The notes under the pieces were generated by a model that did no database searches, had not been told where the DNA came from, and saw only the letters and a list, made by a program, of their open reading frames with translations. The position numbers and the translations under genes are program-made. Shown here one piece after another: positions 52,325-62,662 of a DNA stretch of 64,000 nt (the first letter of the stretch is position 1; each line of letters starts with the position of its first letter). Source of the stretch: Aurelia coerulea (taxonomy: Eukaryota > Cnidaria > Scyphozoa > Semaeostomeae > Ulmaridae); the NCBI GenBank assembly GCA_039566865.1, contig CM076947.1, positions 8,625,501 through 8,689,500 of the forward strand, written 5' to 3'.

Positions 52325-53504
52325 GGGTAAGACGGGGTAAAGTGAACTACGGGGTAAAGTGAACTACTGAGAACATTAGCGATTCTCTCCAAAAGTAATC
52401 AAGCAATGATAAAGCATGATTTATGCCCAATGCTTTGATACATGTGCTCACTGAAAATCAAAATATTTTTGCGAAAGAGTTCTTTCTGTTGCTGTAAAAA
52501 ATCGACTTATCCGAGGCAGTAAAAACAACCTTGGGAAACTGCGGTTCTTAGGTTTGGCCTCCTGTCTTTGGTCTTAGTTTTCGGCTCCAAGCTGAGATCA
52601 TTTCTGTAATATTTTCAATTGATTTCAAGCACACACTATGTGTTTCCTTTTTCCAAAAAAAAGATGACCAAGAAAGACTTTCTAGTCCGCTAGCATGGCA
52701 TTTTAGAAGACCTACGATTCAGTCGAGATTTTGCTTCGAACGGGGTAAAGTGAACTACCTGTATTACGTGCATGAAAAGGGAGTTTTGATGCATTGTGAG
52801 CTTGCGTTATGTGAAAGTGCGTAGCTTTTCTCGGATTTCTCAACTTAAATCACTTTCTGTGCATTTCAATGTAAGGTGGATCCATAGGCGTAGGAGATAG
52901 GGGGCAAAGGGGGGCTGCAGCCCCCCCAACGTCAGAAAAATTTGCAAAAATCAGCCATAATCGGGCGGAAATATGATACAGGAAACGAGTGAAGGTAAAG
53001 TAAAAATATGTCAAGGATGCCCTTTATCAAAGTAAATAATTTCTTAACTTATATTCTCCCAGTACTCGAGTTTCTAAATTTTTTGGCGATCTGAGAGTTG
53101 AGTTTCTTATAGGCAGTTTCTTATAAAAAAAAATACGTGTAGTGTGAACGTAGTTTGTCCTTGAGCGTCGAAAGCTCGCTGCGTCCTGTCTATACTACCA
53201 ATTACCTAAAAATACGTAAATATCCCCAACAAGGCAGTTTAAAGTCGATAAAACATCCGTGTTGTGACCTTTAGTTTACTAGTTCACTTTACCCCTTTTT
53301 ACGGGGTAAAGTGAACTACCCGGCCGCCTGCCAAAAACACGCTGATGCATGGAAACTTCAACCGTTTAAAATTAAAAACATGCATCAATATTTCAGCAAA
53401 GGCCATAATGTCACTTTGGTCCAAACATATTTGATGTTTTTATCATAATAAAAGTTTGGTTCTACGAAAACCTCCAAAATAGTTCACTTTACCCCGTCTT
53501 ACCC
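52325..53504. mobile_element. 1.18-kb MITE with perfect 25-bp TIRs, TA TSD
   Basis: The ends start GGGTAAGACGGGGTAAAGTG and are identical for 25 bp. TA flanks both sides (52323-52324, 53505-53506). GGGGTAAAGTGAACTAC is repeated internally at 52354, 52742 and 53311, and inverted at 53281. It contains a G/C hairpin segment (52886-52930) and a TATAAGAAAC-like piece (53105-53136) from other families. It is non-coding. Confidence 0.92.
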
Positions 53505-53506
53505 TA

Positions 53507-53692
53507 ATTGTTGTTACCGATACCGATGTTCATGAAGAAAATGAATCGAGCAGACAACAGATTTGTCCCATTGACATTGATAATTCGGAAGAATCAGACA
53601 CTGACGAGTCTGAGTTTACTGAGGAAGAAACTGCTAAGTATAGTCCTGTAAAAACAAAAACTTCATTGACACAAACATATGAACAATGATAT
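53507..53692 (+). CDS. acidic C-terminal coding fragment of the 1.8-kb element
   Basis: The frame reads VVTDTDVHEENESSRQQI, then DIDNSEESDTDESEFTEEE and ends YEQ-stop. It has no start. If the TA MITE is disregarded the frame extends leftwards to about 52286. The Ser/Asp/Glu-rich end resembles the tails of the RecQ and PIF1 fragments. It is probably the last exon of a gene carried by the host element. Confidence 0.4.
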
Positions 53693-53974
53693 TTATTTCA
53701 TCGGTAGTGTGATTATCTTTATCAGTAAAGGGAGACTTGAAGACCTATTTTTGTGTCACTTCTGAAATACCACCTTGAATAACTACTTGTGCGAATCGCA
53801 CTCGCAAATGAATTTGCCTGTGTGTTTTGCCACACGCGTGTTGTTTTATTCCCGAAAAGGACTGGCAAATAAATTTCAAGAAGTTGTATGCATATACATC
53901 AATAAGTAGGTATCCAAAAATCAACTAAGAACAACGAAGAATGATATAGGATATTTACAAAGGATTCAAAGAAA

Positions 53975-54057
53975 AATGTGTGAACTTGGTCCAGTGTATG
54001 ATTTATCCTGGCATGTGAAAGTGAGAACATATTTCTGTCTCACCCAGTATCAAAATG
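53975..54057 (+). other. lead-in to the triplicated region
   Basis: A plus frame at 53976-54281 has no domain and runs into the repeated unit. It is not called as a gene. Confidence 0.3.
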
Positions 54058-54436
54058 AGTATAGCTCCTGTGTGACTTCATTGCCTCAGAACCATGGGGA
54101 TCAGTATCGTATCAGGACGAAAATGATGGGAAATTTCTACATCAAAGTCTTCAATTCAAAATTTTCAAAAATATGCTTCTTCCATTTCTGTACCCTTCCA
54201 GCTTCCAAGATGTTTCAGACTAATCAATTAATGTCCACGATAAGGTGCTTCAATGTTATAATACTCAAATATAAGGAATAGCAAATTAAAGGGAATTTGA
54301 ACTAACCTGTTTCTCCTTGCTTTGCATTTACAATTTGACAGGAGCTTGGAGGAAGGAAAAAGAACAGTTTATCTGTAACCAACTCAAGAATACAAAAAAA
54401 TGAAAATGAAAATTGGACGATGCTACTTGCATGGTT

Positions 54437-54552
54437 GAAAACAAATTGCTATGATCGCTGACCACTTGAACAAGTTCGTGCATTCAAGACGCAGAACTGT
54501 TTCACATATATTCAAAACTAAGAATAGAAATTGAAAATATGCTGGTCTAGCG
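54437..54552. repeat. 116-bp conserved block, copy 1
   Basis: It runs from GAAAACAAATTGCTATGATC to GCTGGTCTAGCG. It differs from copy 2 at one position and from copy 3 at one position, far less than its surroundings. Confidence 0.9.
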
Positions 54553-55309
54553 CTCCACTCTTTCTCTCAACCACAAATGAAAATTTTAAGTATGAAATTA
54601 TGATCTTACCCGCTTTTCTCCTCAACCCTCTTAACTCTTCATGACGTCAGCAATTGAAGCTAGAGTGCTATGACTAAAGAGAACAAGTTAGAAACTCCAA
54701 CTTCTGAAAAATGTCATGAAAATTGAAAATAGCAACCAGAATGATCATGTGAGCAAATCTATGAACTTTTGTCATTGAAGTAACCAGGAGATAAAGATAA
54801 AATTGTCAGTTTTGAAAAGGAAGGAGTTCCTGCGTGATGGTTTTGGTAGAAGTTAAATTTTGAAATAGCAGTTCATGAATTGCAGCATTATTTGGGTTGC
54901 TGTTATCCTTCAGCTACACAAAAAAACGAGTATAACTCCTGTGCAACATCAATGAGTCAGAAGCAGCTAATTATCCTATCAAGATGAAAGGGATAGGATA
55001 TTTGTTATAAATAGATACATGAAAGTCTTCAAACCAAACTTTTCTACAGGTTTCTTCCTTTTTTCTGTACCCTGTTAGCTTTCAAGACATTTCAGACAAA
55101 TCAATTAATGTTCACAATAAGGTGCTTCAATGTTTAGATATCAGATCTTAGGAAAAGCAAATTAAAGGTAGTTGAACTAACTGGTTTCTCCTTTTTTTGC
55201 AATTTCAACTTGACAGGAGCTAGGAGGAAGAAAAATAACAGGTCATTTGTAACTAAGTCAAGAAATTAAAGTGGTAACTGGAAGATATTACTTGCATGGT
55301 TGCATGGTT

Positions 55310-55425
55310 GAAAACAAATTGCTATGAGCGCTGACCACTTGAACAAGTTCGTGCATTCAAGACGCAGAACTGTTTCACATATATTCAAAACTAAGAATAG
55401 AAATTGAAAATATGCTGGTCTAGCG
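55310..55425. repeat. 116-bp conserved block, copy 2
   Basis: Same length and ends as copy 1. The only difference I see is ATGAGCGCTG for ATGATCGCTG. Confidence 0.9.
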
Positions 55426-56579
55426 TTCAGCCCTTTGTCTCAACCACCAGCAAAAATTTAATACTTGAAATTATGATCTTACCCGTTTTTCTCCTTTGCC
55501 CTCATTTGACTCTTCCTGACAACAGCAATTGAAGCTAGAGTGCTATGGTGAAAGAGAACGAGTTAGAAACTCACATCATCTGAAAACATGCAATAAAGAT
55601 TTAAACATAGCAGATAGAATGATCATGGGAGCAAATCTATGAATTTTTGCCATTAAATAACCTGGAGACCAAAATAAAAATTTCAGTTTTGACAATGAAA
55701 GTGATTCCCTGTATGATGGTTTCTCAAGTTACTTTTTGAAATAGCAGTTCATGAATTCAAGCATAAACAAAAAAAGGTGTTTGCTTGATTCAGTTTAAAA
55801 CTTAGTATCACCAGAAGTTATGATGCAAAAAAAGCAAAAGTCAATATTTCTTCAAATACAAAAGTAACACTTGGTGCAGATGGATGAGTTTCATTGTACG
55901 CTGAGGAGCATTCTGCACAATTGTTTACTGTTTTACATATGAAGCATAAACTCTTTGGGTTGTTGTTATCCTTCAGCTCCATATAGAAAAATGCGTTAGC
56001 TCCTGTGCAATATCAATGACTCAGAACCAGGCAGATAAATATCCTATCAAGATGAAAGAGATTGGATATTTGCTATACATATACATCAAAGTCTTCAAAT
56101 AAAACTTTTTGACATGTTTCTTTCCTCCTTTCTGTGACGTGCTAGCTTTCAAGGGCTTTCAAACGAATGTCCACAATAAGATGTTTCTATGTTTCAGAAC
56201 TTAGATATTTACGAAAATTAAATCAATTAGTGCCAGTCTGCAGAGTGTGGCAGCTGCACACACAAGATTCTTCACACAATTTTTATGTGCATGCTGATTT
56301 TGATTGAGATCTTTAGTTCACTCCTTTGAAAACAAAGGTTAAACAAAGAACTTGCACGCAAGCATACCACTGCTTTGTTGGTCTGCATGCTCGTGAAATC
56401 TTGTTCAGAACTGCCATATGTATTCTGCAGACTGGGAATTGTGAACTCACCAGTTTTCTCCTTGCTTTGCAATTCTAACTTGACAGGAGCATGTAGGAAG
56501 GAAAAAGAACAGTTCATTTGACACTAAGTCATAAGAATACAAAATTAAAGTGACAAATGAAGATGCTACTTGCGTGATT

Positions 56580-56695
56580 GAAAACAAATTGCTATGATCG
56601 CTGACCACTTGAACAAGTTCGTGCATTCAAGACGCAGAACTGTTTCACATATATTCAAAACTAAGAATAGAAATTGAGAATATGCTGGTCTAGCG
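56580..56695. repeat. 116-bp conserved block, copy 3
   Basis: Same length and ends. The only difference from copy 1 is AAATTGAGAATATG for AAATTGAAAATATG. Confidence 0.9.
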
Positions 56696-57100
56696 TTCCA
56701 CTCTTTGTCTCAATCACCCTACAGGGAATCTGGGTGTGCCATGCGCCACAGATCTACGCCAATTCTTTTGTTCTATTGTTAATTCCATTGCTTAGATTGG
56801 GTCTGTGCGCCACAGATGTGTGGCGCACCATACGCCAATTCCAGTCAATCACCAACAAGAGATTTATGTTTGAAACTATAATCTTACCCACTTTTCTCCT
56901 TCACCCTCTTGACTCTTCTTGAAGTCAGCCATTGAAGCCGGAGTGCTGTGATAAAAGAGAACAAGTTACAAACTCACATTACACAGTGTCTTAAAAAATT
57001 AATGTAATGAAATTTGAAATATAGCAGCTTGTAGAGTGATAAAGTGGGAGCAAATTTTATGAACTTTTGTCATTGAAGTAATCGGAAGACCAAGATAAAA

Positions 57101-58139
57101 TGTCAGTTTTGCCAATGAAGGAGTCCCTGTGTGTTTCTAGTGTTGATTTTTAGAAAATGAATTCTTCCTTCGAATTCATTTTTGCTCTTGGATGTTCCAA
57201 TGGCAATGTCGCCTCCCATTCGGGCCTTTGTATCTCGATGTTTCGGCTTTTAGGATGGGAATCTTCCTTCATAGATAGCTCACACTCTATAGCAACGATG
57301 AAATTTCTAAATTCTTTGGAAAGGAAGGTAGAACGGAACATCTTCTCGCACGCCCTGCGCCCGCCATTTTCTTTTAGCTGTTTAGGCCATAGTCAAAGAG
57401 ACGAGATTTTGGTTCAAAAAGACAGACATGCAAAATAAGGAAACTCAACAAACCTGCTCTTAGTCTTTCTACAGACACTTTTCAATGCTCGAATTGTTGC
57501 CTTTTTCCAGAAACAATTTGATTTCATATACTTTCTTGGCTTGATGAGATTGTACACTGGTTGCAGAGACCTTCTTCTGTCGTTGATCGTCACAGAAAAA
57601 GAATGAATTTGGGCGCCAAAATGTCAAATGACATTTTGAACAAAAGGCTCGCGTTGCGGTGCGACCTCTACGGGGGAGAGATGCGTGAATGGCTGGATGG
57701 ACGGGAGGGGGGATTCGTGTTGCCAGTGTTGCGGGATGGGGGCTTTCGGTTTCTGTGTCGGTGTCGCGTTTACATTTACCATCATTTTCATATCTGACCA
57801 TGTACTAAATTGCATCGTGTCATGAGACCATAAACTCTCGAGTACCGAATGGTAATCCCCACCCTTATTAACCATTGAAAAATTGTCTAACGCCCCCCTT
57901 TTATAATTCTTGAAAAATTAACATGATATTGAAAATAATTTTTTAATAATTTTACAAATATAAAAAAGATACGCGTTTAACCAAGAAAAAGGCTATCTAC
58001 AAATTTGTCTAGCCTCCCGCCGAATGTTCCAATCCCCCTTCCCCTTATATTATCATATCGTACAATTTCCGAAACCCCGCCCCCTCCCCTAAATTCTCTC
58101 ACGACCCCTCGTTTATTCGGTTCGTGAGAGTATATATGT
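57101..58139. other. anonymous sequence
   Basis: Overlapping frames on both strands at 57157-57875 show no recognisable domain. There are pyrimidine-rich stretches near 58020-58110. Confidence 0.4.
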
Positions 58140-58342
58140 GGAATTTCTTCTGTTGGAAATCTTAAAAATGTTGAGTGTGAATCTCTTCAACTGGAATTGA
58201 TCAGAAATTCTGCGTGTACTTTTCCCACAATGGAAATTTATAGGAAACTGTGGGTGCTAATTTCCCTTTCGGAAACTAATTGGAAATGCGAGAGTCTCCC
58301 CACTTAGAAATTGGTGGAAATTTGCATATTTCTTGCCGTGAG

Positions 58343-58598
58343 TTTTGGAAAGCGATGTTGCCACTGCCTGAGTATCAAGAGCTTGCCCAATTTTATGCTA
58401 GAGGTCAAAGCTTTACAACAAAGCACTGCTGCAGTAGAGCGAACTTTCTCAAAGATTAATAACAATAAGACGAAGCTTCACAATGTTCTTGCTGCCACTA
58501 CGATCGAAGCTATAGTTAAAGTGAGTGAACGCTTCAAGCAAAATTTTGAGGTAGATGAGCGTCTTGTCAACCTCCATTCGAAAGCTCAGGGTGCTTAA
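58343..58598 (+). pseudogene. hAT transposase, C-terminal dimerisation (HATC) region
   Basis: The frame reads FWKAMLPLPEYQELAQF, then a 1-nt shift near 58395 leads to STAAVERTFSKINNNKTKL and VKVSERFKQNFEVDERLVNL, ending in TAA at 58596-58598. AVERTFSKINNNKTK is the hallmark of the hAT dimerisation domain. It continues the transposase begun at 47778 on the same strand inside the same TIRs. Confidence 0.88.
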
Positions 58599-58599
58599 A

Positions 58600-59237
58600 A
58601 TGCAGAAGTACGCAGATGCTGACTTAGTTGAAATAACTGACTTTGAATAGACTTTGAATCAGATGATATTGTGATATTACGGGGGCTATTTGAAAACTGT
58701 TTGATAATCGTGTGACTTCTTACTTTTGCAATAATCTTTTAGTGTTGAGAGAAAATGTTTATGCTTTATATTGTTCAGAAATTCTGCTTTGAAAGGCAAA
58801 CCAATTGTATTGGTCAATACACAAAAAGTTGTTGTGTGTTTTAGAACTTCAAAAATTGCCTTTAGTAACACAACCATTTGCTAAATATTTTCATCTGACA
58901 ACTGGTCAAAGAAAGTTGTGTTAGAAGATCTGAACAAACCAGAATATTATACTTTGCGTTGTTATAAAATGAGCCTGATAAGTGTCTGAACGAATTAGAA
59001 AATGGTTGAACTTCTGAATTGCAAATTTTTTCTTGTAAGGAAGGGCATGTACAGCAGATTTTGTCAACGTTACAACAAAACATTGAATCTTACAAAGTTA
59101 TTTTGGCTAAAAAGGGTAGGGGGATTTTCTTGACCGTATGGGAAAGTAAGTGAAAACGAGATCATTGCCGTAGGTAGATGTAGGGGGAAAACGCATGCGC
59201 TGTAGGTGAAAACAGAAGACGGCGAGTGGCAGCACTG
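58600..59237. other. hAT 3' flank and subterminal region
   Basis: The non-coding remainder of the 12-kb hAT element. GTAGGTAGATGTAGGGGGAA motifs near the terminus mirror those after 47185. Confidence 0.6.
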
Positions 59238-59574
59238 CTTATGTTGGAAGGGTTTTCAACTTGAAAATTTGATTCCTCCACCAAGTATTGAACATGAGTT
59301 CTACAAATCATTTGAAACAGCACATTGCCCAACACCATCAATGACCTGCTGCAGACATGCCTCAATGGATCAAAATGAGACATTGTGGTTCCTGGAAGAG
59401 TCACCATATCACCTTGATGATGATGTGGTCATAGAGGGGGTTGACAATGAACTCAATGCTGTTGATTCAAACACAGACAGTGATATAGAAAGTGATACAG
59501 AGTGTGATAATGAAAATAGAGACATGCCAGAATTAGACTTAGAAAAAGCATTGGCTGAAAATTCTCAAACCTGA

Positions 59575-60295
59575 TGAAATCAGGCAAAGAAGATGGTCTC
59601 CTTCGTACTAATCTGTTATTATGATATTTTGAACCCTTTCAGAACCACAACACCCGACCACGCAGAAAAAATCAGTGACTAAAAAGGTCTGAAATATTTT
59701 GCATGGACATCACCATTCTTTCAAAGTGAGTAAAATAGGGGAAATTTTGGGCATAGGTTATAAATTATATTTTCATTAAACCACAAAGTTTAGTTCATTA
59801 TATCATGACATTGAAAGCTGTTTTGGAGTAAATCTTTTATCTTTCATTTCTAGTAAACTTATTTTTTTTATTGCATTGATGTAATTTCTGGTTGAACTTG
59901 GCAAACTATAAACTACACCAATCTCTTTTCGAGGAGATTAGTGCACTGTGCTTCATACAATCTATCAATGTGATTGCAAAATCCCAGCTTGCCGTTGCAT
60001 GCAGCGCCAATCTTGCTGTTGCAAGATTTCAGGGGGACGTTGCAAAAGCATTTACAAGTCAAAAGATAAGTACTACATACTAGTTAACAAAACAAGAATT
60101 GTCATCACAGTTTTTGACTCTTTTCTTAAATGTGGCAATGGAGGGTGCCTATCTGGCATCAAGATCAAGTTCAAGTAGTTTTCCGTAAAGGTAACAAATA
60201 CAAATAGGTTACACCATGTTTTGTTCCTCGTTGATCTATGTATTTCATTTGGTTCAGTTACTTTTTACTTGTGTCCGTTTATAAAGTTTGTAGAA
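59575..60295. other. anonymous sequence with a Cys-rich frame
   Basis: The plus frame at about 59946-60178 reads CDCKIPACRCMQRQSCCCKI, then GGRCKSIYKSKDKYY. The dense CxC spacing recalls CXC-type or transposase C-terminal cysteine regions, but no wider similarity is seen and it has no convincing start. Confidence 0.3.
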
Positions 60296-60299
60296 ACGT

Positions 60300-60645
60300 A
60301 CTTATCAACACTTTATTTCGAAGAACTGGAAAATGTCCGCGTTGTCCGCGTTTTAGGCTTTTTTCCCTATATGAAAACCTAAAACGCAGACATTGATTTC
60401 GCGGACATGAAGAAATCGCCAACAACTAACCCTCCGTGACTCTTTGTGGAGCGGTGTGCATAAAGATCGTAGAAGCCTGCTTATCATCACTTTATTTCGA
60501 AGAATTAGAAAATTTCCGCGATGTCCGCGTTTTAGGTTTTTACATAGGGAAAAACCTAAAACGCGGTCTTGCAAATGGCGGATATGTCCACGATTTCCGC
60601 GGTGTCCGCGTTTTAGACCTGGCCCATACAGATATGCGACGATGA
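60300..60645. repeat. tandem hairpin repeats with GTCCGCGTTTTAGG arms
   Basis: A segment CACTTTATTTCGAAGAA..., then TGTCCGCGTTTTAGG, occurs at 60308-60355 and 60489-60538. Each is followed by an inverted CCTAAAACGCGGAC-like arm, giving two consecutive foldbacks. A third GTCCGCGTTTTAGACC is at 60603-60618. Confidence 0.8.
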
Positions 60646-60659
60646 TCAATTAAATAAAT

Positions 60660-61110
60660 TAAATTTGAATAAATTTAACCCGCCGTCTAACAGTGGCTTA
60701 CTCCCTACCCCTTCTACTTTCTCATTTATTCGCTCCCCTTATAGCCCCTCTTGCTCGCATTCTATCCCCTCTCGTCCAGGGTCCTCAGGCCTAACTTCGC
60801 AGGCTCCCTTTCCTTCTCCTAACTCTCCCAAAATTCACGCCTTTGACGCACCTACTTCTTGTGGTTTCGTCCCAGCTATTAGCTCCTCCGCAACTCCTAT
60901 TCGTTCTTCACTCCTCCCTCCTCCCTTCTCCCTTACTATTCTCTACTCCTTTTCTCCGATCCTCCACCACTAATTTCCCTAATTCTGCTCCTGTTCTTAT
61001 AGAGAGACTTCCTTCACCGCTTCCTCAACTTAATCTATCTAGACATTACGGTTCCTTGCTCTACCACCAAACCAAAGAAGCTTTCTTTTCCCGCAGCATC
61101 TAATCAAGCT
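60660..61110 (+). other. pyrimidine-rich tract
   Basis: About 450 bases strongly biased to C and T on the plus strand. The frame 60665-60973 (Pro/Ser-rich) is open mainly because of composition. It may be the proline-rich part of a retroelement ORF1, but there is no direct evidence. Confidence 0.5.
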
Positions 61111-62545
61111 ACTTTCTACCTTTTACTCTCTCTTGCTTTAACTCTGATCTGACCAGGGGCCTTAGCCACAATCTTTCAGTACAATGCCATGAGGTGGTAG
61201 CTACTGTAAGACATACAATTTGCCAAATAATAAAGGACCACCACAATATCCTCCAACGAGAGGAAAAAATCAGGATAAATGCAATAGTAGAGAACATGAA
61301 CAGTCTGTATGAACTGGACATAGTCCGGATTATTACCGAAAATGCAAAAAGAACAGCGAGCAACAAAAAAAAGCAACACGAACATGAACAGAAGAGGAAA
61401 CAGACAATTAACTTTACATAACTTTGTATATACTACCATTTATTATTTATAATCGTTAATATTTTTAATGTTGAACTTGGGCCAAAATTGATGAGTCTTT
61501 TCTTCTCACTCTCTATCATGACCACAGGTATAAAGGATGGGGCAAACCTAATTAATTTTGATTTACACCAACTGAAGTGTTGCAGCAACTTATCTTACTT
61601 GACCACCAATTGGCCCTGTCAACCAAATTTGCATAACAAGGAAACTTTCTCTTCTGGGTGTTTTGGGAGGAGTTTTTGTTCGTTTTCTCATTATTCAAAA
61701 CTGAAATGAAACACTGTTTGGTTGCTTCAATGAAATGATGAAAACTTTAGGTCCTTTAGGACAAAATTGAATACGATTTTGGCACTGTTTTGGCAGCATA
61801 ACAGGAGAAACAGAACATAAGATGACGAAGAATTGATACAATTTATCAGCCGTGTTTGAAAGCTTGATTTTGCAAACTCTTTGCCACAACATAAGTTTTT
61901 CCCAAAGAATGTCATAAAAAAGGGAGCAAAAAGATGAAAGAATTCAATCTTTTAAGGTAAGTCGGTAATTTCCGGAAGTGGACATCATATAAATAAGTAA
62001 TCTTGTCAAACACTAAACTAGATTTTGTTTCACCTTCAAGGAAAATTGGAGAATAAATTGATAAAGATTTTTTTTAAGTGTCTCCGAATTCTTGAATTTA
62101 AATTTAAACAACTGGTTGGAAGCATTCTAGCTCGAAAGACTTGTATGGATGATCAAATTGAAATTCAAAGTTTTCTTACCTTGGATTGGTTTCCCTACTC
62201 TTCCTTTTGCGTTTACACACAGACGCACAAAGCTGCTTATAATAAACTCAACTCTCAGAAGATTGCTAAATAGGCTAAATACGTATATCAAGAAACTCCA
62301 GAACTGGGAAAAAGTCTTGATGTATATTGATGTTTTCTATTTTATTTAAAGTGAATCAACGAAGCTAAGTAGAGGCAATCTATAAATAGGACCAAGAAAA
62401 CTCCTACATTCGTTATTGTTTCCCTTGATAAACTATACCCACGAACGTCTCGAAATCATCAAATACCATAGGCTAATAATAGAATACCCAGACTCCTTCC
62501 GCGCGGGGCTTTTATCTCCGTTGATTCTCTTTAATTTTGTATATT
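61111..62545. other. anonymous sequence
   Basis: The plus frame at 61194-61421 (EEKIRINAIVENMNSLYELD) is Lys-rich and unassigned. Other frames are unconvincing. No terminal repeats are seen. Confidence 0.35.
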
Positions 62546-62548
62546 TAG

Positions 62549-62632
62549 ACAGGTCCTTGATTGATAACAGCAAATTGTTTGCTGAACAAGTTTAAGCTGT
62601 ATAAATATGATATTATAATTATTATTATTATT
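62549..62632 (+). mobile_element. LINE 3' UTR fragment with ATT tail
   Basis: ACAGGTCCTTGATTGATAAC through GCTGTATAAATATGATATT to an ATTATTATTATT tail matches the 3' end at 661-760 in the opposite orientation. It is only the last about 85 bp of the element. Confidence 0.85.
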
Positions 62633-62662
62633 AAACTCTTGGCATTGGAATTTTTCAAACTT

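Larger units (their letters stand above)
52056..53864. mobile_element. 1.8-kb element with CAG.CCTTTTCG ends and 6-bp TSD
   Basis: GCAAAT lies at 52050-52055 and 53865-53870. The ends are CAGGCCTTTTCG and, inverted, CAGTCCTTTTCGGG, followed on both sides by CACACG/GCACAC-rich arms and GCAAATT blocks. Inside lies a second element (52325-53504). The superfamily is uncertain because six bases is unusual for hAT. Confidence 0.7.
54058..57100. repeat. large direct repeat, three copies of 0.87-1.27 kb
   Basis: Copies begin near 54058, 54930 and 55992 (AGCTCCTGTG.AA/AC...). Each has the same block order: an AGTCTTCAAAT region, CAATTAATGTCCACGATAAG, TTGACAGGAGCTTGGAGGAA, the 116-bp conserved block, then a GACTCTTC..GA..TCAGC region. 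Copies 2 and 3 have extra insertions of about 190-200 bp (near 55780-55960 and 56220-56440). Most blocks differ by roughly 15-25% by eye. Confidence 0.88.
48882..58342. mobile_element. 9.46-kb interval bounded by CTCACGGCAAGAAA inverted ends
   Basis: The left end is CTCACGGCAAGAAAGGGCAA. The right end is its inverted relative (CTCACGGCAAGAAATATGCA as reverse complement), and pairing continues weakly to an AATTTCC / TTTCTA block. Both flanks are packed with GGAAA/TTTCC motifs (48918-49300 and 58140-58340). No target duplication is found, and hAT coding sequence is missing at the junction. It could therefore be a large element whose insertion was followed by deletion, or a composite formed between two smaller copies. 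No transposase is recognised inside. Confidence 0.6.
47170..59237 (+). mobile_element. hAT transposon, 12,068 bp, perfect 8-bp TSD
   Basis: The TIRs are CAGTGCTGCCACTCG at both ends (15 bp perfect). CTTATGTT is duplicated at 47162-47169 and 59238-59245. Subterminal regions carry GTAGGGGGA-type motifs. Its own transposase is present in two parts (47778-48881 and 58343-58598). Most of the length is due to a 9.46-kb interval inside the transposase gene. Without that interval it would be about 2.6 kb. Confidence 0.93.
45320..59574 (+). pseudogene. PIF1-like DNA helicase gene, split by nested insertions
   Basis: Four plus-strand coding pieces belong to one helicase C-terminal half. (1) 45320-45655: LCLLKVGTTVMLLYNINSEL. 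(2) 45751-45953: VNGTRGVVVATRNEGVLVKF, a TAA at about 45831, then IPLKPCSLITARKSQGQ. (3) About 47080-47169: LSAAEVNSGNEFLPGQLYVA and CSRVKTMSGL, helicase motif VI. (4) 59246-59574: GFQLENLIPPPSIEHEFYKS, then an acidic tail (DSNTDSDIESDTECDNENRD) and TGA. Pieces 2 and 3 are separated by the 1.1-kb TIR element, pieces 3 and 4 by the 12-kb hAT. Across the hAT the reading frame resumes exactly at the target duplication. A repeated TTGTAAATG.TAC (45640, 45751) suggests a further small insertion between 1 and 2. Walker A/B motifs are not in the window as recognisable sequence. PIF1-type proteins unwind DNA 5' to 3' and also occur in Helitrons, but no Rep domain is seen here. Confidence 0.8.

Noticed and set aside
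54437..56695. C/D or H/ACA snoRNA identity for the conserved 116-bp block
   Set aside because: No convincing box pair (RUGAUGA with CUGA, or terminal ACA) at the right positions.
45320..59574. Helitron identity for the PIF1-like helicase
   Set aside because: No Rep/HUH domain, no 5'-TC or CTRR-3' with hairpin recognised; the acidic tail is not a Helitron feature I know.
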